The notes beneath the pieces were generated by a model. That model was not told the origin of the DNA, did no database searches, and was given only the letters and a program-made list of their open reading frames with translations. From assembly GCA_046759385.1 (NCBI GenBank), contig JBHICC010000003.1, positions 1-64,000 on the forward strand: a stretch of 64,000 bases of DNA. Direction: 5' to 3'. This document shows, in pieces, positions 62,943-64,000 of this stretch. The position numbers were made by a program, and so were the translations under genes. Numbering within the stretch: the first letter of the stretch is position 1; each line of letters begins with the position of its first letter. The DNA comes from JBHICC01 sp046759385 (lineage in GTDB: Bacteria > Pseudomonadota > Gammaproteobacteria > Acidiferrobacterales > SPGG2).

Positions 62943-64000
62943 ATGCCTCATCCAATGCCCTGCTCACCGATTTGTACATGCTCACGATGCTGCAGGGTTT
63001 CTATGAGCAGGGCATGGGAGAAACCGCGGTCTATGAGTTCTTTGTCCGCCAACTGCCTCCCGACCGCGGGTTTTTGGTTGCGGCCGGACTCGAGCAGGCA
63101 CTTGAGTACCTGGAGAGCTTTCGTTTCGATCAAACGTCACTGAACTACTTGGTTGACACGGGCCAATTCACGCAGCCCTTCGTTGATCATTTGGCGCAGT
63201 TGCGCTTTAGGGGTGATGTGCATGCGATGCCCGAAGGCACGGTGTTCTTTCCCAACGAGCCGATTCTCCGTGTCACCGCGTCACTCCCGGAGGCCCAGCT
63301 TGTGGAGACGCGGCTCATCAATTTGCTTCACTTTCAGACACTCATCGCCTCCAAAGCGGCGCGCTGCGCCCTGGTCGCGCCTGGCAAGGTGCTCGTCGAC
63401 TTCGGGCTGCGGCGTGCGCACGGCGCTGAAGCCGGTCTTCTGGCGGCACGTGCCAGCTATCTCGCCGGCTTCACGGGTACAGCCACGGTGCTGGGGGGTC
63501 AGCTATTTGATATTCCGATCTTCGGCACCATGGCACATTCTTTCGTACAGGCCCATGCTACTGAAGCCGAGGCCTTCGAGCACTTTGCGCATGCCCAACC
63601 GGATAACGTTGTGCTGCTTATCGATACCTACGACACCGAGGCGGCTGCGAGGACGGTAGTCGAACTGGCTCCACAACTTAAGAATAAAGGTATTGCCATC
63701 AAGGGCGTGCGCCTCGACAGCGGGGACTTAGTTGACCACGCCAAGAAGGTCCGAAAGATTCTCGATGACGGTGGGCTCACCGATACCACTATCTTTAGCA
63801 GCGGCAACTTGGACGAGCTCGCGTTACGCGAGCTGCTTGATCGAGGTGCGCCCATTGACGGTTTCGGTATTGGCACACGGTTGGATACGTCGGCCGACGC
63901 GCCCTATCTCGACTGTGCGTACAAGCTTGTTGAGTATGCCGGGCACCCTCGGCGCAAGCGCTCCGAGGGTAAGGCCACCTGGCCAGGCCGAAAACAAGTG
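62939..64000 (+). CDS. Nicotinate phosphoribosyltransferase, 3' end beyond window
   Basis: The first 354 residues are visible; no stop codon occurs before the window ends. It begins NASSNALLTDLYMLTMLQGF and contains the active-site segment FGTMAHSFVQAH, VRLDSGDL, FSSGNLDE and GIGTRL. The enzyme joins nicotinate to PRPP, giving NAMN for NAD. It overlaps pncA by four bases, and together they complete nicotinamide salvage through the deamidated route. Confidence 0.93.
   Translation, partial: MNASSNALLTDLYMLTMLQGFYEQGMGETAVYEFFVRQLPPDRGFLVAAGLEQALEYLESFRFDQTSLNYLVDTGQFTQPFVDHLAQLRFRGDVHAMPEGTVFFPNEPILRVTASLPEAQLVETRLINLLHFQTLIASKAARCALVAPGKVLVDFGLRRAHGAEAGLLAARASYLAGFTGTATVLGGQLFDIPIFGTMAHSFVQAHATEAEAFEHFAHAQPDNVVLLIDTYDTEAAARTVVELAPQLKNKGIAIKGVRLDSGDLVDHAKKVRKILDDGGLTDTTIFSSGNLDELALRELLDRGAPIDGFGIGTRLDTSADAPYLDCAYKLVEYAGHPRRKRSEGKATWPGRKQV

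Noticed and set aside
1..64000. CRISPR arrays, rRNA, prophage or integrative elements
   Set aside because: No spaced direct repeats, rRNA sequence, integrase, capsid or transfer genes were seen on either strand.

Overview
The window looks like chromosomal DNA from a gammaproteobacterium of moderately high GC, probably an environmental or chemolithotrophic lineage. This rests on family membership only: BamC, Hda, single-chain PurL, HtpG, RpmBG next to RadC, CoaBC-Dut-AlgC, Mrp/Dcd opposite MetG, and a FimX-like regulator. I cannot name a genus. There are no tRNA, rRNA, CRISPR or intact mobile elements, and nearly all of the window is ordinary, tightly packed core genome.

Layout. 1-2.1 kb: a secretion-signal gene start, an intrinsic terminator, a long hairpin element, and two type IV pilin paralogues, each with a sigma-54-type promoter. 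2.3-9.4 kb: xseB-ispA, folE2, a retropepsin-like protease, proS, a methyltransferase, a lytic transglycosylase, an acylphosphatase and a LysM lipoprotein. 9.5-18 kb: wrbA, hda, pgsA, purM-purN, a Nudix hydrolase, a fatty-acid desaturase with an unusual C-terminal domain, an HNH protein, rpmB-rpmG, a frameshifted radC, and coaBC-dut-algC continuing to 20.5 kb. 20.6-30 kb: dcd and mrp opposite metG-rnfB-like-nth-FIST-DUF1841, then arsS facing two arsenosugar-type glycosyltransferases. 30-40 kb: argG, a 32-residue membrane peptide with a PuuD-type membrane protein, argD-argF behind a terminator-like leader, an orphan ABC ATPase, a FimX-like protein and an Atm1-type exporter. 40-44 kb: a minus-strand operon of a truncated GCS2-like gene, an AstE/AspA-like hydrolase, DUF1684, an epimerase and a TSUP permease. 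44-47.8 kb: htpG behind a heat-shock-type promoter, a frameshifted four-helix membrane protein, a lytic transglycosylase and a palindrome-rich spacer. 47.8-54.7 kb: dapA-bamC-walJ-purL. 54.9-64 kb: a PQQ-type sugar dehydrogenase, the AmmeMemoRadiSam trio, a phosphoribosyltransferase, archease, RtcB, DUF72, nicotinamidase, and nicotinate phosphoribosyltransferase cut by the window end.

How the parts fit. The pilins, their sigma-54 promoters and the FimX-like c-di-GMP receptor point to regulated twitching motility. argG, argD and argF supply late arginine biosynthesis. ArsS plus two glycosyltransferases suggest arsenosugar formation, although no ArsM is present here. The 56-62 kb cluster joins RNA ligation (RtcB and archease) with the uncharacterised AmmeMemoRadiSam proteins and is the best candidate for a poorly described system. 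Three damaged genes stand out: radC and the four-helix protein are each frameshifted, and the GCS2-like gene has lost its 5' half.
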